Shown here: positions 1 to 12,271 of the stretch, piece by piece
Numbering within the stretch: the first letter of the stretch is position 1
Layout of the letters: each line of letters begins with the position of its first letter
Assembly (NCBI GenBank): GCA_963580455.1
Contig: OY756964.1
Span: 3,968,001-4,032,000, forward strand
DNA: 64,000 nucleotides
Direction: 5' to 3'
Origin: Euonymus europaeus
Taxonomy: Eukaryota; Streptophyta; Magnoliopsida; Celastrales; Celastraceae
The notes under the pieces: model-generated
Databases searched by the model: none
Seen by the model: the letters and a program-made list of their open reading frames with translations, nothing else
What the model was told of the DNA's origin: nothing
Translations under genes and position numbers: made by a program

Positions 1-2090
1 TTTTGGACATGTTTAATTGACCATATCCGAATTGATTTAAATCTGTACAAGTAAATCGAACAATAATTCAATCCGAGTTAGGTTTTAGACAACTAAATCG
101 GACAAGATGTTTGTGTTTGAATTCTAACCTAGTTCTAAATTGAATTTTTTTTGACCCGAATTTCAGATACAAAACTTATGTCCAAACTTGGTTTAATTAG
201 AGTTGGACAAATCGATCATCCAGATCGGACATAATTTTGTCACCCCTCAATATATTATTGGCCCATTTTGCTAATTCGTGATAACACGCATAGAAATTAT
301 TCAATGGTTCAGGTGTATATCTCACGCGGCACACGCAGTGATGTGATTGACAATAATATGTGTTCTCTCTCTTAATTTTTTTTGACTGAAATTATTCTCA
401 TATGGATATTATCCACATTCTTAAACGTACTATGTGAAAATGCACTCGGACTATTGAATAATTATTCACACAAAGAACAAATATTTATCCTGAGGGCCTA
501 TCTATATCTTTTTATTGTTAGAGAGTGTTTTTAAAAAAAAAGATTGAAGTGAGGAAAAAAAATCAAGTGGCTTCTGGTGTTCTTGTAGTTTTTGGCATTC
601 TATGTTTCGCGTATTGTTGCTTGGTTTTTCAGTGCTGGAGGGTTGTTTGTCTTCTTTGTTTCTCAGGTTCTTTACTTTTTGGGCCAGAATTTGCTTCTTC
701 TTTTTTTTAGCTTTTTCGTTCGAGTTTGTAATCACAGTTTTCCTCCGTCGTTAATAAAAATATTTAATAAAATTTAGAGATATCGTGATCTCTTATAAAT
801 AAAGTAAAATAATAAAAAAACCCTAATGGCCCATTAATGTGAGAAGGCTTTTACGTCAAGGGTCTATAAGCTGACAAGCGGCCCATGCAATACGTTTTGA
901 CTTTTGACCATACAATAGCTTTCAGACGTTAACGTGTTGTGCGGAATATTCATCTATAATTTTTCTATATCAAGTTTTTATAATAATAATTTGATTATTT
1001 TATCTACTGAATTTGAATGAGAAAAGCTACTGAATTTCCAGTTAATTACGTCTCATTTGATATTTGTCTCATTCGCAATGACCTAAATCTTCTTGACTAT
1101 AGTTACTTGGATCGACTTAGTCAGTTAGACCTGGGCGGCTTAGCACATTGTTGACAGTAAAATGTTAATTAAGGAAACTAATTGCTAATAGTTCCTTAAA
1201 AAATAAGGATTAAACACATGAAGGGAGAGGGTACTCACGTATAAATAAAACTCACGCCGTAAGACTTCCAAAGTCCACGAATATATATATATTTCTTTAT
1301 TAATTAACGTTTTTATTGATGTATTTCAAAATTACACTTGCTAATAAATAAGGAAAAATTTGGAGTAGCATTATTATTTTGTGTACTTGGATTGCATTAA
1401 GCGTTCGTTTGGTTTGTTGTATTGTGTTGGTAATAGCTAGGATTCCCATTTCAAGTGATCAAATTGTAAGAATTGTATTATTAGGTAGTCTTATTAAATT
1501 GTTTGGTTGGTAAAATGTACTTGTAATAATGTGATATGTGATATTTTCAAGATTGTCCTTGTATATATATATATATGAATAAATAAATTTGAAAACAAAA
1601 AAGTTATAGATAATACGATGTAAAATGTATGATGTGAACACTAAGACGTAGTAATGTGTATAAATAAAAATAAAAATCTTGCAATAAAACATAGATGTGT
1701 TTATTGATATTTTAAGGGAAGAAATCATTGAGATCTCTTGACCTAGGCGTGTTGCACGGGTAGTAAAATAGTCACTCTTGTTTGTTTTGGGTTATTTCCT
1801 CCTTTTTGTATCTAAAAACAAATATAGATGTGTTTATATAGGCATATATGATATACAAATATGAAAAGATAAAATTATAAATAATTTGTAATAATTAATA
1901 ATGTATTTGTCTAAGAAACAAATATTTGATTTTATTCTCATTATCTCGTAATATGACTACACGCTACTTTTACATAAATGGATATAAATATTGTATTGTT
2001 ATTTGATTCTTATTATTGTTGTACGGAGCCAATGAAGGCATTCTAAATGCACGTCCCGCAAATTATTGATATGATGGCAAAAAATCAAGG
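1..2090. other. AT-rich intergenic DNA, no gene recognised
   Basis: Stop codons are dense in all frames and the only open stretches are low-complexity (for example a Lys-rich frame at 502-735, minus). A T-rich tract lies at 525-720 and a short TA run at 1561-1577. I see no domain, RNA gene or clear element end here. Confidence 0.6.
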
Positions 2091-2290
2091 CCATATGCGG
2101 GTCCCATGGGACCGCGTGATCGTAATTGAAGGTCAAAGAGTATTTGATATAATTCGCTCAAGTAGAGTCGGTGAAGTTCGAAACTCTAGATAGGCTCCAA
2201 AGACTGGTGGTGGCTTCCGTGGACTCCAGGGAGATTCATAAAACGACTCTGTCTGGTTGACTTGTAACCTTCAGAGACTGAGTCACCCTG
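2091..2290 (+). promoter_or_regulatory. Conserved upstream block of the first HMA gene
   Basis: This stretch is recognisably the same as blocks upstream of other cluster members (7189-7450, 12880-13330, 37240-37520). It contains the perfect 14-bp palindrome GGTCCCATGGGACC at 2100-2113, followed by a diverged copy of the shared downstream text. Conservation around paralogues suggests cis-regulatory content; the function is inferred. Confidence 0.5.
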
Positions 2291-2895
2291 AGTCAATGAT
2301 TTTTTTTTTAAAAAAGAATACATTTTTCCCGCTAATAACAAGAACTAGTCCAAAAAAAAAAACGATTAACGTGTTAGTTGGACCAAACTGCTCTTGGTTG
2401 GAAAAATTAAGAGTTATTTCATATTACGTCTACAGGAGGAAAACAATTGTAATTAGTATTCGAGTTTACATAAATCTTAACTTATATGTTGGTTTGGATA
2501 TATGATATAAAATTATTCTTTAATGATATTATTATTAAATGTTTGGATTATTTTTTAAAAATTTAGGATAATATGATTTTTTTTGCAAAAAAGATTATTA
2601 TACGTTGCAAATCGTATAATATTTAAAAACTTCAAACTCGTTTTTATTTTATAAGAGTTAACTTTCAAACGATAAAAATATAAATTTTATAGTTTTATTT
2701 TGTATAACAACGAACCAAACACTGTATTGTATAAAAAAAATAGCATACAATTCAAATATCAAAAAATTTCCAAACATTCATTGGATATGATTAAACGTTA
2801 ATCGTTTTGTAGCAATACCCATGTCACTAAATTAAACGAAGAATCCTTGAACCTACCAAGAAATGCCCTTCTCAAACTTCCACACGGAAATTGGT

Positions 2896-2904
2896 CTATA
2901 TATA
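2896..2904 (+). promoter_or_regulatory. TATA box of the first HMA gene
   Basis: The sequence CTATATATA lies 63 bases upstream of the chosen ATG (2967), a normal spacing for a plant promoter with a short leader. Other members have TCTATATAAAG or TCCATATAAA in the matching place. Confidence 0.6.
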
Positions 2905-2966
2905 CTCCATATATGATATATGCACAGCCACCTTCACAACAGTTTCTCGACTTTCAGTTAAACAAC

Positions 2967-3555
2967 ATGAAGGTAAGAGATGCAAAACACATAGTCAAGT
3001 ACTTTAGTGGTGAACTTCAGCTGGTTAGTTCATCCTAATTTGGTCCTTTTCTTTGTTTCTTTTGCAGCAAACGATAGTGATCAAGGTGTCCATGAATGGA
3101 CAGTCACAGAAGTCTTGGTTCCGATATATATATACTGCAGTCGGCTTTTCGATGCCGAATGCCCGGACCAAATCCCTGAAAATCGCTGTCAGTGTACAAG
3201 GTACGTAGCATCCATGTATGCTGATGTTCCAGCAATTCAATTGTGTTGTTCATTATTATTGGCTTTTCTGATGTTAATGCGCGCTGCAGGTGTGGAAAAG
3301 GCAGCTTTCGGAGGGAAAGAGAAGGACCAGATAGAGGTGACAGGGGACGGCATCGATGCAGTTCAGCTCACAGATTTGCTGAGAAGGAGAGTTGGATTTG
3401 CCGACCTCATCAGTGTAACTCCTGTTGAGGAGAAGAAAGAAGAGAAGAAAGAGGAAAAAGTGGTTTGGTCATATGGGGTTCCTCAGTACCAAATCTATGA
3501 AATTAGCGGCAACACCACCCAATACCAGTATCCATATGTTCGCCCCTTCTGGTAG
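2967..3555 (+). CDS. HMA-domain protein, cluster copy 1 (three exons, 134 aa)
   Basis: Exons are 2967-2972 (ATG AAG), 3068-3200 and 3290-3555; all introns are GT-AG and the joined frame is open (405 bp). The product starts MKQTIVIKVSMNGQ, the first beta strand of an HMA fold, and continues with GVEKAAFGGKEKDQIEVTGD and a Lys/Glu-rich tail. It resembles the HIPP/Pi21-type small HMA proteins, which bind metals or serve as pathogen-effector targets. The CxxC metal ligand is absent. Exon 2 is 18 bases longer than in the other copies, so the region after strand 1 is six residues longer and diverged. The C-terminus ends VRPFW, with no CaaX box. The start is fixed by the tiny first exon, which is conserved in four copies. 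Metal binding is doubtful; the structural call is firm. Confidence 0.82.
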
Positions 3556-3802
3556 TGATCTTACACACATATTTGAATCAGTAATCAGTAATCATATGGG
3601 TTTGTGCAAATTTTGTGGGAAATCAAGTCTTGATATGCAGAGTATTACTATATATTCTCAAATCCTTCAAAATCAGGTCCTAAATTTTCATAAAAATCTC
3701 CATTGTTGGTATCAATAAGAGCCACTATGGTTCTGTAATGAAACTGAAAACATGTACCTTTGCACCATTTAACTTACTTCATCAAATTTATTTTTGCAAT
3801 TC

Positions 3803-4343
3803 TCTTGATGCAAAAAATCGACAATCGAAAATGTGTGTTCATAGTTGGATATTGAGAGAACAAAATGTACGAGGAGATCTACGTGGTTCAGTTTCGGAGA
3901 CTTACATTCAAGGCGCAAAAGTAAAAAAAACATTTTTATTCATTGAGTGCATGATACAAGTAGACAGAATACAGCAAGTGCCCACCCCGCCTTTCGTTTC
4001 CAACCCTCCCTTTTATACCTGCCTGAGACGGTTTTTAAGTTAGTTGCCAGAAATTAGGGTGGTTATAAACAGTTAAGGGGTTAGAAGTAGTTCTACGGAG
4101 GTTTCCTTTGTGAAGGGAATGACTGCTATTCTTTGAACCGCTTAGGCGAATAGCTGATGTCGATGCGAGTAGTCTTCCTCTTTTGGTCATCTTCTATTCT
4201 ACAAGTGTCGTTGCCCCAAGTGGATTTAAGTTTGGTGCTTTACTCTTGATTTTTGGGCTAATTGACCTTGTCTCATATGAACTTAAGTTTTGGTCTTGAC
4301 CCATTTTAGAATTGATTGAGCCTAACTGATTTTGGCCTATACA
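3803..4343. mobile_element. Solo LTR with 5-bp target duplication
   Basis: A 541-bp unit is flanked by AATTC at 3798-3802 and 4344-4348. The uninterrupted sequence is visible downstream of other HMA copies (near 16178 and 21350), which proves the insertion. It ends in ...CA and begins TCTTGATG, where the related copy at 18204 begins TGTTGATG, so the first bases are a mutated TG. No internal region or coding sequence is present, as expected of a solo LTR. Confidence 0.75.
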
Positions 4344-4560
4344 AATTCCAATTGTTATTTTGTAAGGGTGCCTTCTTAGGAAGGGAAAAAAATGATAGGA
4401 AGGCCAAAAGTTTTCAAGGATCATAGAATTGTGCAAACCACACAGGCAATTCGTCGAACACATGGCCTGAAAGGAGTCAACTGAAAATTTCCCTCCCAAT
4501 TAAGGAAGTCAACGTACAATATGGACCATATGAACTCGTCTAATTGATTATAAGGACGAC

Positions 4561-4605
4561 ATATATATGTGTGTGTGTGTATATATATATATATGTATGT
4601 ATAAC
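4561..4605. repeat. TA/TG microsatellite
   Basis: Alternating TATATG, TG and TA runs, about 45 bases. Confidence 0.8.
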
Positions 4606-6459
4606 AACAAAAGAAAAAAAGAAGAACGAATAGAATCTCTCTCATAGACTTATATCAACTTCAACAAACAATTATGTAAATCGTTGGTGAATAGAGATGT
4701 GCTTGGCTTCCGTTGATTGGGCCTAATTTCTTTTATTACTTTAGCTCCTACTGGGTCTTTTCTCTATTTAAGTATTGATAGGTAAATAAATAGGGTGAGA
4801 TTATTCGTAACCCACATTTTTTTCGTTACAATTCAAAATTAAAAAATCACATTAAAAATCATCATATATTTAATATAGGCCAGTAACTTGTTTTTCAAAA
4901 AAAATCCAGTGAAACCCCAATACAACAAAGCCTCCTCCACCTTCCGATTTTTGAGTTTTGGCTCTCCTCCTTTTGCAACATGCTTTATTTTACTCGTGAC
5001 CCATATTGAAGAGCTCGGCCAACTAAAAATATCCATCTTCTCATCAAACCCACCCTTAAAATTAAATGAACTTCCTTTTCACATGGCCTTCTTCTCTTTC
5101 ACTGGATAGAATGTGATTGTTGACCAAAACTTCCTGTTGTTGCTTGCTCTGCCCTGACTTTTGCTTGTGTAAAGAAAATCCTTGAAGGAACCCATCTCTT
5201 TGAGCCCCTACCAGCTAAAGATGACCTTGAAGAGGAAGCAGATGGTGTAGACATCGACGGTGATGATAGATTTGGTTCTTCTTCGCATAGACTTGACAAA
5301 TGACACGTACTTGTCATAGATCTATGCCGCGACAGCTTTCCATGTTCATACACTTCTCCTCCGTAGCGTCAGAGACTGCCATTAATTCCAACAAGCGATG
5401 ACTAGAAGCATTGTCGGAGATGATGGAGAGTGGGGGAGAGGGAATGTCTTAGCCATGGTTTAGTTTCGTTGTGGAGTGTTATAAAAATTGACATTTTTAG
5501 ATTTTTTTTGGGTTGTGACAGAGAAAATGTAGGGACAAATAGCCCCATCCAAATAAATATTTGAGTGCACATGGGTCACGGGTTTCTAACCCGACCTAGT
5601 TTGGTAATGATCGGACAAAATCCAATTCAAATGCGCTTATATCGGATTGGGTGTCACATTTAGTGGTTCCATAATTTTTTTTAATAAAGAAAAGGGTGTA
5701 GGATTCGAACTCATACGACTTGAGATTACATACAATCCATATCATCAAATGAGTTACTTAGAATTCGTAATTTATAGTAATTTTTGACTTATTGAGTGAC
5801 AAGATAATTCAAATAAATAAAATTAAAAAATATATATTTGTGAATTTGTCGCAAATTACTTTAGTCTTTTAGGGTTATCAGTAATCACTTTCACTTACCA
5901 GTTACCACTGTCAGAGTACCAATATCACGCCGCGCAACATTACTCACCTCACTAATCTGTCTCAACCACAGCACTATCCCAACGCACCACTGTAAGTACA
6001 GGTTATGTGATTGTCTTCCTTGCGATTCAACCTGCTTTACCTGCTCTATAGGTCTAGCCTACTTTCGTACAACAGTTCCCTGATCTACAAAGGAAAGTTG
6101 CAGAGACAAAACTTACTTTTCATTGAACATGTACTTCACAAGCTACAGACTAAATCCACCTTCCTTTACCAAGTTTTACACCCACTTCAACTTGAATTTT
6201 CGTGCAACGATTGTTTTTAATTTGGAAAAAATGATTTTTCATCTCTTATACCCCTTTTTCTAGATTTATGTGCAAATATTGCTTTTCATTTTTCTATCAA
6301 AAAAAAAAAATATTGCTTCTCATTCCTAAAACGCCCTTGCAATATAAGATATAACATTTTCATCAATTCTCACAAGTTTGCACTATTATGATAATAATTT
6401 TTCGGTTGATTTTTTTTTCAGAGTTCGTTTTTTTTCCTTTCAAATTTCATCTATTTAAT

Positions 6460-6740
6460 TTTTATTTTTTTTATTATAATTTTTTAACTTATTAATTAAA
6501 AGAAAAGACAAGCAACACATGACTCGTCATTTTTGGAAAGTGAAATCACTATTTTTATAATGAAATAAAAGCTATCGAATATGAGTTTTGTTATAAAGTG
6601 TTTTATTTTTTTATTATAAATTTTTAACTTATTAATTAAAAGAAAAGACAGGCAACACAGACTCGTCATTTTTGGAAAGTGAAATCACTATTTTTATAAT
6701 GAAATAAAAGCTATCGAATATGAGTTTTGTTAGAAAGTGC
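6460..6740. repeat. Two-unit tandem repeat, period about 140 bp
   Basis: The segment around 6460-6599 is repeated at 6600-6740 with only a few differences. Shared landmarks are TTAACTTATTAATTAAAAG (6484 and 6624) and GACTCGTCATTTTTGG. No coding potential. Confidence 0.8.
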
Positions 6741-7159
6741 TTTACTTGTTGAGTTCGAATAGATTTTTTTTTTGAAACCTAAAATATATTTTGAAAAATA
6801 AGAGGATAAATGTGTGAGAGACACAAAGACAATAGGTGAAATTGAGAAATTTTTTTAATATACGTGTTTACATGAGTGAGTAGATCATATAAGTTCCTAG
6901 AACAAAGAAAATCAGCGTATAAGCATACGGATAAAGGCTTAGATATTATTGCACGGAAAGTTAACAGGGAGAAAATGCCGTAAAAAGAGATGAAAAGTAA
7001 TATTTATTTTTACATATAAATCTAGACAAAGGGGCTATAAGAGAAGAAAAATCAATTTTTAGAATTAAAAACAATTGTTGCACGGAAATTCATGTTGAAG
7101 GAGGTGTAAAACTTAATAAAGGTTAGTGAGTTATCACAAGATTAAGGCTAATTGACAAA

Positions 7160-7450
7160 ATAACTAAGGTCACGACAGGTTATCCCTCGTTTGGGCCTTG
7201 GCCATGTGGGGTCCCATGGGACCGTTATGATTGTAATTGACGGTCACAAAATACTTGGATGTGTTTATACATTATACAGGGCTAAACCGCGTCCGATCAA
7301 GTAAAGCCCGTGCACTCGAATTGTCCAAAGTCCGGTAGGTAGGTTCTCTCTCTACGTGGACCCTCGCTTAGGATATTACTTGGAAGGAGATAAACTATAA
7401 ACAATGACTTGTTGACTACTGGCTTGAAAGCTTCCAGCCTCTCTAATAAT
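7160..7450 (+). promoter_or_regulatory. Conserved upstream block of HMA copy 2
   Basis: It matches the blocks at 12840-13330 and 37219-37520 closely, including the 14-bp palindrome GGTCCCATGGGACC at 7210-7223 and the preceding GTGGG, which together resemble a TCP-factor site (GTGGGNCC). The TATA position further down reads TCTATGTAAAG (about 7638-7648), a weakened version of TCTATATAAAG in copy 4. Regulatory role inferred. Confidence 0.5.
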
Positions 7451-7736
7451 TGTCAATGAACATTAAAAGCTTAGACGCATTGATGATCTGAGTCTCCCCG
7501 TTTCTTTCTAAGAACATAATATTTCCTCCTAAAGAGTAAAGACATTCACACTGACTCCTACTTTTTCCTAAAGTCTTTGTATTCTTCTCATAAGTTTCCT
7601 GACATGACAACCCTTTAATTATAGGACCCAGATGCAGTCTATGTAAAGCAAACAGATACTAAAATCCCCCCACCAACAACATCGCAACAATTGCTTACCC
7701 TTCTCTTCCATATTGAATCTCCAACGGTGAAACAAC

Positions 7737-9003
7737 ATGGAGGTAAGACATGCAATATTGTCACAATGATCAAATACTTTTGTGGAACTTCAACTAGTTA
7801 GTTTATGCAACAAATTTGGTCCTTTTTCTTTCTTTTAATTTGCAGCAAAAGATAGTGATCAAGCTATCCATGAATGACCAGCCGTCCCAATCTCTTATAG
7901 CATGCTTTTCCGGGTCGAATTCCCGTTCCAGAGCCATGAAAATCGCAGTTGGTATACCAGGTAGGTAGCGAGCACACACACACACATATATATTTTGTTT
8001 GTTAATTGGCTTAATTAATTCTCTAACGTTAATGTGCCGTGCAGGTGTGGAACAAGCAGCTTTAAAAGGAACGAAGAAGGACCAGATAGAGGTGTCAGGG
8101 GAAGGGATCGATGCGGTTGAGCTCACAAATTTGCTGAGAAAGAAAGTTGGATTTGCAGACCTTCTCAGTGTAACTCCTGTTGGGGCAAAGAAAGAAGAGA
8201 AGAAAGAAGAGGAAAAAGTGGCTTATTGTCGTTGGTATCAGCAGCCATATGGGATATCCCAAAATCCTATGTCATATTCTCAAACTCATTCTACTTCACC
8301 TGCAACAATCTCTACTACTGCAACTACATCTCGAGGTACCTCTGCCTCATTACCTATTGGAAATCCGGTGTCCTTGAATGCTTCTTCACAGATTCCATGG
8401 AAACTCTCAAAAGGTGGAGAAAATTACGCATCCTGGAAATCTCAAATGACTAATCTTCTTTTTGGCTATGGACTTCTTGGCTTTGTCGATGGCTCTCTTC
8501 CCTGTCCATCACAAGATGATCCCAGACATATCCACTGGCTCCGTCAAGATCGTTTGCTAATCTTGGGCATTCAAACAACTGTTCACAGCACAATTAGCCC
8601 CACCATCAACAATTGTGCTAGTTCTGCCGATGCATGGAACAAATTGGCAACCAGTTATGCTAATCGTTCGAACACTCGCATGTTATCCATTCTATCCTCT
8701 CTTTTGTCCCTCAAAAAGGAAGGGAAATCTATTGCTGTGTATATGAGCCAGATTCGAAGTTTCATTGATGATCTAGCCATTATTGGGCACCCACTCAATG
8801 ATGCTCAAATCATGTCTTACACCCTCAATGGCTTGGGCAATGAATTCAAAGAACTGGCAGCAGCTGTTCGGGCTCGTGATTCCTCTATCTCATTTGAAGA
8901 TTTGTATGACAAATTACTTGATGAAGAATTGCTTCATACTCGTGGTGAGATAAAGGACGAGGACTTGCAAATCACTGCACATCATATTTCATCTGATCTC
9001 TAG
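7737..9003 (+). CDS. Chimeric HMA domain-copia gag protein (three exons, 359 aa)
   Basis: Exons are 7737-7742 (ATG GAG), 7846-7960 and 8045-9003, with GT-AG introns in the same phases as the other cluster genes. Residues 1 to about 90 are a typical cluster HMA domain (MEQKIVIKLSMN..., GVEQAALKG..., VGFADLLSVTPV) without CxxC. After a Lys/Glu-rich stretch the similarity to other copies stops near 8255. The frame then runs without a stop through a Ser/Thr-rich linker into a copia-type gag domain (about residues 155-340; landmarks WKLSKGGENYASWKSQM, DAWNKL, YMSQIRSFIDDL). It ends at TAG 9001-9003, before any zinc knuckle. No LTR lies between the two parts. Expression cannot be judged from sequence, and the TATA box looks weakened. 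It could equally be a decayed gene that happens to read through. Confidence 0.7.
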
Positions 9004-9640
9004 AATTTGTCTATGCACTCAGATTATGCTGGCCAAGATATGTAATCGTTGGTAATGGTGATATACTCTTCCAATGTCTCACATTGGTTCGGCTTCTCTT
9101 GCATCTCCTACTACATCATTTACATTACACAATGTTTTGTGTGCCCCTATGATTAAAAAAAAAAAACTGATTTCTGTTTCACAGTTTTGCAAACAAAATC
9201 ATACATTTATTGAATTTTTTCCTAACTATTTTCTTGTCAAGGATCTGAATATACGGACATTGTAGACAAAAGGTAGGAGTAGGCATAACCTCTATGAGTG
9301 GTCCGCTTCAAAACCATCATCTCAGCAGCTTCTCACTCCTTCCACTTCAATCGCTCTCTCATCTCATGATCTATGGCATCAGTGGCTTGGCCATCCATCT
9401 TCCTTGGTTAAACAGAGAATTCTAGCTAGCAGTGACATTAGTTTCCAATTGCAGTCCAAATAAAAAGTGCGAGTCTTGTCTGTGTAACAAAAGTCACAAA
9501 CTTTCCCTTCATTGTTCTTCAGTTATTTGTAACAAACCATTTCAGGTTGTTTATAATGATGTTTGGGGTCCAGCACTTGTGTCATACTTTGGAAATTTCA
9601 GATAGTATGTTTTCTTTCTTGATTATTTCACCAAAACAAC
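8256..9640 (+). mobile_element. Ty1/copia retrotransposon fragment without LTRs
   Basis: Order along the plus strand: gag (8386-9003), then after a deletion that removes the zinc knuckle and protease core, a protease/GAG-pre-integrase stretch (9074-9265, reading ...LHNVLCAPMI and LISVSQFCKQNHTFIEF). Next is the HDLWHQWLGHPS motif of the pre-integrase zinc region (about 9365-9400), and finally the start of the integrase core (VVYNDVWGPA, FLDYFTK; 9545-9640). Stops and frameshifts break everything after 9003. The element stops where the LINE insertion begins. Confidence 0.75.
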
Positions 9641-9824
9641 TTAAACAAACGATGATAAAGATTTAATAGATTTTTTTTTTTTGTGAGGAGGATTCTGTGA
9701 AGATTTTGCTCATGCCATTGGGTAGAAGACAAAGGACTGACCGTTGGTATAGGAGATGGGGTTTATACTGTAAAATCTGGTTATCGGAAGCTCATGGAGG
9801 GTGGGATTATTGACCAACATTTAG

Positions 9825-11802
9825 AGGGTGTTTGGTTTGTCATTTTCGACCCGTTTTGAGTTTTCAGTTTTAACGAAAACTCAAAACTCGTTTGTTACGT
9901 CCGTTTTCGAAAATGACTTTTGAAAAACACTGAAAACTGATAACATAAAATTGAAAACAACTTTTTATCGTTTTGGGTATTTTCATCCAAAACACGGAGA
10001 ATTTTGAAAACTGGTTGTTTCCATCAGTTACGTAAATTCGCTTCTTCTCGCCCAGGCTCCTCCCTCTACCATTTACGAAGGCCGCCTCTTCTCGACAAGT
10101 TCTTCCTTCCACCTCTTTCTTCCGCTCTTCATTTCAACCAGGTTCTTCCTTACTCATATTTCTTCCGCATTTCATCTGCACCAGGTTCGCCTCTTCTTCG
10201 ATAGTTCTTTTGATTTTGATTTTATTTTGTTTCTGTTCTAGGGTTTCGCTGTCCTTCTGCCTCTTCTTCAAAGCTTCCCGTCAGCATCATGTATGATTCC
10301 AGCTAGCTTTAATTTTTTCTTTTCGATGATTAGTGTGTCACCCCTGTCGAGCAGAGATTGTGAGTTTGATCTCAATGAACCAATTTCTTTGTGGTTCACT
10401 AATTGATAAGTTTGGCTTAATCACATTCACCTTGGTAAGTGGATTTGCATCTTCTTCTTTTCTTCTGTTATATTTGGTTTTCAGAGCCTTTGATTGGTCT
10501 AAAACATTGAAATCTCATTTGGGTATTCTCTTGTTTAGACATAGATGCTATGCCACTGTAATGAAGCAGATGCGTTGAAAAGTTTTTTGAGATGGGTGAG
10601 AGAGGTATAGAAGCAGATGCGTTGAGAAGTTGTTTGAGGAAATGCGTGAGAGAGGTATAGAAGCAGATGCTCATTTGTATACTAAAATCATTAGTTGATA
10701 TCGTAGATTAGGAAATATGAGAAGAGCCTTTGCATGTAAACATCCAATTTGTTGGCTAGGATATGGCCTTGCAAGGCTGCAGCAGTATTTTTAAATTTTA
10801 ATCAGTGTTTATCCAGTAACACATGCATATTAAAAAAGCCAAGAGCTAGTCCCACATGAGATTTGGCCCTATCCTCCTTGTTTTGACATGAGATTTGATA
10901 CTTACAATATGAGCTTATCCTCTAAAGCCTAGCACCAGAATTTAATCTATTTCTCCTGGTCTTTCTTAAAGTTTTTCTCTCATAGATATTTGGCATTGGG
11001 TTCTCCCTCTGTTCTGCTTTCCTTCGTATTGGTCATTTTATCTTTCTCTTGTGTGATGCACTGATGCTTGGGACTTGCCCTTTTCTCTAAAATTTCATTA
11101 CTTACAATAGTAGGCATAGTATGTTGTAAACATTTGCCCTCCCCATTTAAAGCATTAAGGAAGTGAAGCTCTGCCCTTCTGCCATCATGCTTTGCTTTTG
11201 TTTGTAAAAGATGGGTTATTTGAAATTGTTGATTTCTAAAAGATTGTATCCCAAGGTCCAGTTTCTTATGAAATGCACATTCTTCCATTGCCTTCTGGTT
11301 GTGACAATAATTCGTAGAATTGAGTCATGATGTTGTAATATTTGCCCACTTCCTAGTGTTATGCAAATTCTCTGCCGGCGCATTATTTCCATATTAGCAG
11401 ATAATTTGTGTTACTGCTGATTTTAGCCATGTATGTTTAAGGGGGGCCACAATTCTTTTAGGTAAAATGGGACACAGTTTATACAAAAAAATGTTGTATG
11501 ATCTAGTCATTTTTATGACCAAAAAAAATTGTTCTTATGCATCTTTTAAAGTTTCAAAACAAAGTTAAATAGTGTCCATGTGTAAACATATTAAAATATA
11601 TAATACAAATTCATAAAATAAATATCATAAAATAATTGTTCAAAAATTATAAACCAAATGCATTTTTAGTTTTTATTTTCAAAGACAGTTTTTCAGAATA
11701 ATCAAACCAAACGCATTTTCAATTTTCTGAAAACAAACTCTCAAAATAAAAAACTAAAAATAACACTGAAAATTGAAAACTAAAACACAAACCAAACACC
11801 CT
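9825..11802. mobile_element. 1.98-kb TIR element nested in the LINE
   Basis: The ends are perfect inverted repeats (AGGGTGTTTGGTTTGT at 9825, its complement ending at 11802) with looser inverted similarity further in. The LINE frame is interrupted exactly here. Flanks share only AG/TAG, so the duplication is 2-3 bp. The GGTGTTTGGTTTG termini resemble PIF/Harbinger or related families, but the superfamily is uncertain. The interior is not transposase: it holds a C/T-rich leader-like stretch (10030-10250) and a PPR-like fragment. Confidence 0.65.
10609..10735 (+). pseudogene. Captured PPR-repeat gene fragment
   Basis: In one frame this reads VEKLFEEMRERGIEADAHLY, then TKIIS, a stop, and RRLGNMRRA, which fits the 35-residue pentatricopeptide pattern (LF.EM..RGI.PD...Y...I...CR.G....A). 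The first 46-50 bases are tandemly duplicated just upstream (10563-10608). It sits inside the TIR element at 9825-11802, so it is likely host sequence picked up by the transposon. One repeat only, with a stop; not functional. Confidence 0.55.
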
Positions 11803-12271
11803 AGTCTTTTGTGATGCGTGGAAGTTAAAAGTCCCGACCAAGGTAAAAAATTTCCTTTAGGGTGCTTGTAGGAATTGCCTAGCGACAATGGACAATTTAA
11901 TTTTGAAAAGGGTTGAAGTTGGGAACTTATGTCCAGTTTACGAAGCTGCTGTTATTATTCCAGCAATGTACCAAGCAACAGGTTACTCAATGTGCTATGA
12001 TTGAGTTTACCCATTATCAATAGTTTTTATTGTTTTTTTTCAATTATATTATTTTTAAAAATAATATAATTCATATATAAAATGTGTAAACTGTCTATTC
12101 GAGCTGAAATTTTATTACACTATGATAGTATAATATATATTTATTATTTTTTGTATTTTTATTAAAATTATGTTGGGTACTCGAACCCGTTAAGGTTCAG
12201 TAGTTAGGATCCTAGGGTTTAACACTTGAGATATTTAGAATTTTAATAACGAATCCGACCCTTTTAGGTTA

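Larger units (their letters stand above)
4344..7159. other. Intergenic DNA between HMA copies 1 and 2
   Basis: It starts with the 3' flank shared by all HMA copies (to about 4690). A Ser-rich open frame on the minus strand (5099-5353) lacks any recognisable domain or splice context. From about 5500 the sequence is AT-rich with a tandem duplication (6460-6740). No gene is supported. Confidence 0.55.
9664..12003 (+). mobile_element. LINE retrotransposon, 5'-truncated, upstream part
   Basis: Reads as the C-terminal reverse transcriptase/zf-RVT region of a plant LINE: KILLMPLGRRQRTD, then VYTVKSGYRKLMEGG (to 9824), and beyond a nested insertion WKLKVPTKVKNFL (11810-11860) with in-frame damage. 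The left flank (9639-9663) matches 24179-24204, a 25-26-bp target duplication with a few differences. The RNase H part and 3' tail lie at 23474-24178, displaced by a block inserted at 12004. Confidence 0.7.

Noticed and set aside
502..777. Overlapping open frames on both strands (Lys-rich and Phe-rich)
   Set aside because: Low-complexity, no domain, no splice or promoter context; the two are shadows of each other.
5099..5353. Ser-rich 84-codon frame on the minus strand
   Set aside because: No recognised domain, and the upstream sequence does not extend as a gene. It may be an old fragment, but nothing supports a call.
9825..11802. Calling this element a hAT
   Set aside because: An 8-bp target duplication is not present; the flanks share only two or three bases.
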